From NCBI GenBank assembly GCA_009599575.1, contig VWND01000067.1, forward strand, positions 372,001 to 436,000: a stretch of DNA of 64,000 nucleotides, given 5' to 3'. The notes under the pieces were generated by a model that saw nothing but the letters and a program-made list of their open reading frames with translations, made no database searches and was not told the DNA's origin. Below, piece by piece: positions 61,850-64,000 of this stretch (its first letter is position 1; each line of letters starts with the position of its first letter). The position numbers and the translations under genes are program-made. Source of the stretch: Blumeriella jaapii. Taxonomy: Eukaryota > Ascomycota > Leotiomycetes > Helotiales > Drepanopezizaceae.

Positions 61850-62990
61850 ATTTGCTGCTTTTTTTTTTTTTCGCAACGTTTTATTTTAATTAATAAACGT
61901 TGCAAATCAATTTCTACGCTTTTCGCGAACTTTTTTTAGATTTTTTTCTAACGGCCAAGATTTTAGCGCGCTTTTTAAACGCTATGGTTTCTATTTATTT
62001 GCTAATTTTCGATTAGCTCGTATAAAACGCGTTTCGAATTTTAAGTTTAAGCTAAATAATAGTAAAAATTATAAAATACGCTATTAGAAAATTAAAGTTT
62101 TCGATAACCTCGAATTTTACTACGACTATTTCGCTAACGATCGATTTCGTAAGAATTATATATTCGATCAAACCAAAAGCGTAGTAAAAAAGTTTTTCAT
62201 TCCGCGTATTTTAAACCGTTCCGATCTTATATTTTCCGAAAAATTAATAAAAAAATCGCCGATTTCCTGGCCGATTTTTCCGACGTTTAAAAGGCCGAAA
62301 ACGAGTTTAAAATGCTTGCAATAAATACGCACGACGACTTTTGGCGCTTTTATTTACGATTTTCCATTTTCGCAGCGAACGTTTAAATACGAATTAATAA
62401 ACAGCTTCGAAACGCTTTTCGCGATAAAATACTAAAGCGTTTACGAAAAAAGCTGTATTTGGAATAGGCGCGTATAACGATTTTTAAAAATTAGCTTATC
62501 GCCGTCCGATAAAAAAAACAAAATTAATTAGCTGAACGAATTTTATACGCGAGTCGCTTTTTAATTAAGTTTATTATTTATTAAAATGGTAGGTTTTTAA
62601 TCAAAGCGTATTACGAGTCAAATCGTACGTACGAGAATCGTTTAAATGCTTTACAGGCTTTTTTTTAGCCCTTTGCTGTTTTTCTTTTTTTTTTACGCTA
62701 AAACGCTTTTTTTAGCGTTTTTTCTTTTCGATCGGACCAACGATAACGCTCGTTTTTTATTTTACATTAAAAAGTTCAAAAAAGCCAATTTATAAGATTT
62801 TTTACGGGCCGATCTTCGGTTCCACCCAAAGGCTTTTTCAGGTTAATAAATGTAAACGAAATCGAGCCGGCCGAAGATTCGCCTTTTAATAATAGTAATA
62901 AAAACGAAAACCTTTTTTTAAACGACTTTTAAAACGCATACGAAAAAGTTAAAAGCTTTTCCGCTAGTCGAAAAAACGCCCAGGCCTAAG
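61850..62990 (+). pseudogene. Family A gag, copy C, degenerate
   Basis: Colinear with the gag regions of A and B. The plus strand reads FANFRLARIKRVSNFKFKLN at about 61996-62056 and NDRFRKNYIFDQTKSVVKKF at about 62137-62200. A His-rich or zinc knuckle part was not found. Stops interrupt the frame; limits are approximate. Confidence 0.6.
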
Positions 62991-62999
62991 CAAAACTTT

Positions 63000-64000
63000 T
63001 TTTTTAAACGTATTGCGCGATATGCGTTATTTTAACGTTCGAAAGCTTTTTAATAGCGATTTATTAATAATTCCCGTTATATTTACCAAAAACGGCTTTT
63101 CGTACAAAATAAAGCGCTCGCCGATTTTAAAACGAACGGTTATATATTAATCGATTCGGCGCTGATTAAATTTTTTTTTTTTTTTTTAAAACCTTTAATT
63201 TAACTTTTCCCGGCTCTTTTTTCTGTAAAAGGGTATAATAAAGCTCGTAGCTATTTAATTACGCATTTTACGCTTTTTAATCTTATTATTAATAACCGAA
63301 TATAATCGTTTACTTTTTTTTTGATTATCAACTTCGGAAATTATAATATAATTTTAAAAAAAACTTGGTTGGCCGAATATTAAATTTTACTAAATTATAA
63401 TAAACGCAAGCTTTATTGGCCGAAGTTTTATTTTTTTACAGCTTTTTACGCTTATTATATTAAAGTTTTTTATTTGCATTTTCGAAAAATTTAATTTCGC
63501 TATTAAAACGACGCTGTAAAACGTGACAAAAACCTTGATCAATTGTGGCAAATTTACGACGCTATGCGAAGCGCGAAAAGGTCGAATTTTATTCGCGATG
63601 CCAATTTCGATGGCGACGCTAATAAAATAATATAAGAAATTACACCATTTTTCCAGGCTGCCGATCTTTTTTTTATTATTTTTTTTTTTTTTTTTTTTTT
63701 TTCTTTTCGTTAGAACAGCTTCTTCGTTTTACGAAAAACAGTTATACCAAAAACCGAAGAAAGGTTTTTGCCGCGATGGCCTTTCAGCTTAATATAATCG
63801 ATAGTTCAGATAAGCAACCTTCACTTTTTGAACCTTCTAAACGACCAGTTCGAAAACGAATCCTTTAATCTATTACTTATTTAATTTGCATTTGTCAGAT
63901 TATTGCATACGCTTTTAAACTGATTTTCAGAAAAAAAGCAGTTAAAATGTTTTCAACCTTTTTGTACGAAATCGACAGAATATTAAACGACTTTACGTAC
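63000..64000 (+). pseudogene. Family A protease-pol, copy C, N-terminal part
   Basis: Protease around 63010-63170 with KALADFKTNGYILIDSAL, where D-S-G has become D-F-K as in A and B. The 33-bp motif at 63591-63623 follows. MFSTFLYEIDRILNDFTY begins at 63948 and is the start of the open RT-leading stretch seen at 3138 (A) and 22268 (B). The rest is outside the window. Confidence 0.85.
63591..63623 (+). repeat. 33-bp in-frame palindromic motif, copy in C
   Basis: ATTCGCGATGCCA, ATTTCGA loop, TGGCGACGCTAAT; reads FAMPISMATLI in the coding strand. Same site as in A and B. Confidence 0.82.

Larger units (their letters stand above)
61078..64000 (+). mobile_element. Family A Gypsy-type LTR retrotransposon, copy C (cut by window edge)
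   Basis: Plus-strand copy with 5' LTR at 61078-61373, leader, gag, protease and the first codons of the open RT stretch (from 63948). The sequence is colinear with A and B in reverse orientation. It was inserted into E2. The right part and 3' LTR are outside the window. Confidence 0.95.

Noticed and set aside
1..64000. tRNA or rRNA genes
   Set aside because: No cloverleaf with conserved T-loop and anticodon arm, and no rRNA core sequence was recognised by reading; a covariance-model scan would be decisive.

Overview
The window is a dense nest of long terminal repeat (LTR) retrotransposons of the Ty3/Gypsy superfamily. No host gene, rRNA, tRNA or CRISPR array could be supported. Base composition is very AT-rich. 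Almost every element frame is broken by TAA/TAG, and copies differ by C-to-T or G-to-A while CpG stays common. That is the expected footprint of repeat-induced point mutation (RIP), so the source is most likely a filamentous ascomycete (Pezizomycotina) and the window an AT-rich, gene-free block of its nuclear genome. This assignment is inference; no species is claimed.

Four families are present; the letters are mine. Family A (copies A, B, C) is about 6.5 kb, with 268-297 bp LTRs that start TGTGACGA and end TCGTCACA. Family D (D1, D2, D3) is about 11.3 kb, with about 267 bp LTRs bounded by TGTAAAA and TTTTACA. Family E (E1, E2) is 6.43 kb, with 272 bp LTRs. Family G (one copy) is 7.35 kb, with 413 bp LTRs. 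All encode gag and a protease - reverse transcriptase - RNase H - integrase polyprotein; A, E and G end in a chromodomain-like module.

Nesting, from outside in: E2 (+ strand; 58716-61077 and beyond) received D1 (- strand) and later C (+, from 61078). D1 is cut into pieces at 5980-6083, 12512-18656, 25128-26492 and 56447-58715. The cuts are made by A (-, 1-5979, runs off the left edge), E1 (+, 6084-12511), B (-, 18657-25127) and a tandem D2-D3 block (-, 26493-56446). D3 is itself interrupted by G (+, 48811-56161). Junctions were placed by comparing each filled site with the uninterrupted sequence in a sister copy; target-site duplications (TSDs) are seen for B, E1 and G, with a probable one for the D2-D3 block.

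Main unusual points: (i) an imperfect palindrome of exactly 33 bp, about 15 times, inside the coding frames of both family A and family D, always adding 11 codons; (ii) an extra frame of about 1,100 codons between pol and the 3' LTR of family D; (iii) an antisense alanine-rich frame of 170 codons, free of stops, behind pol in G; (iv) RIP damage that fades outward across the LTRs of B, E1 and G; (v) B inserted in the middle of one of the 33-bp palindromes.
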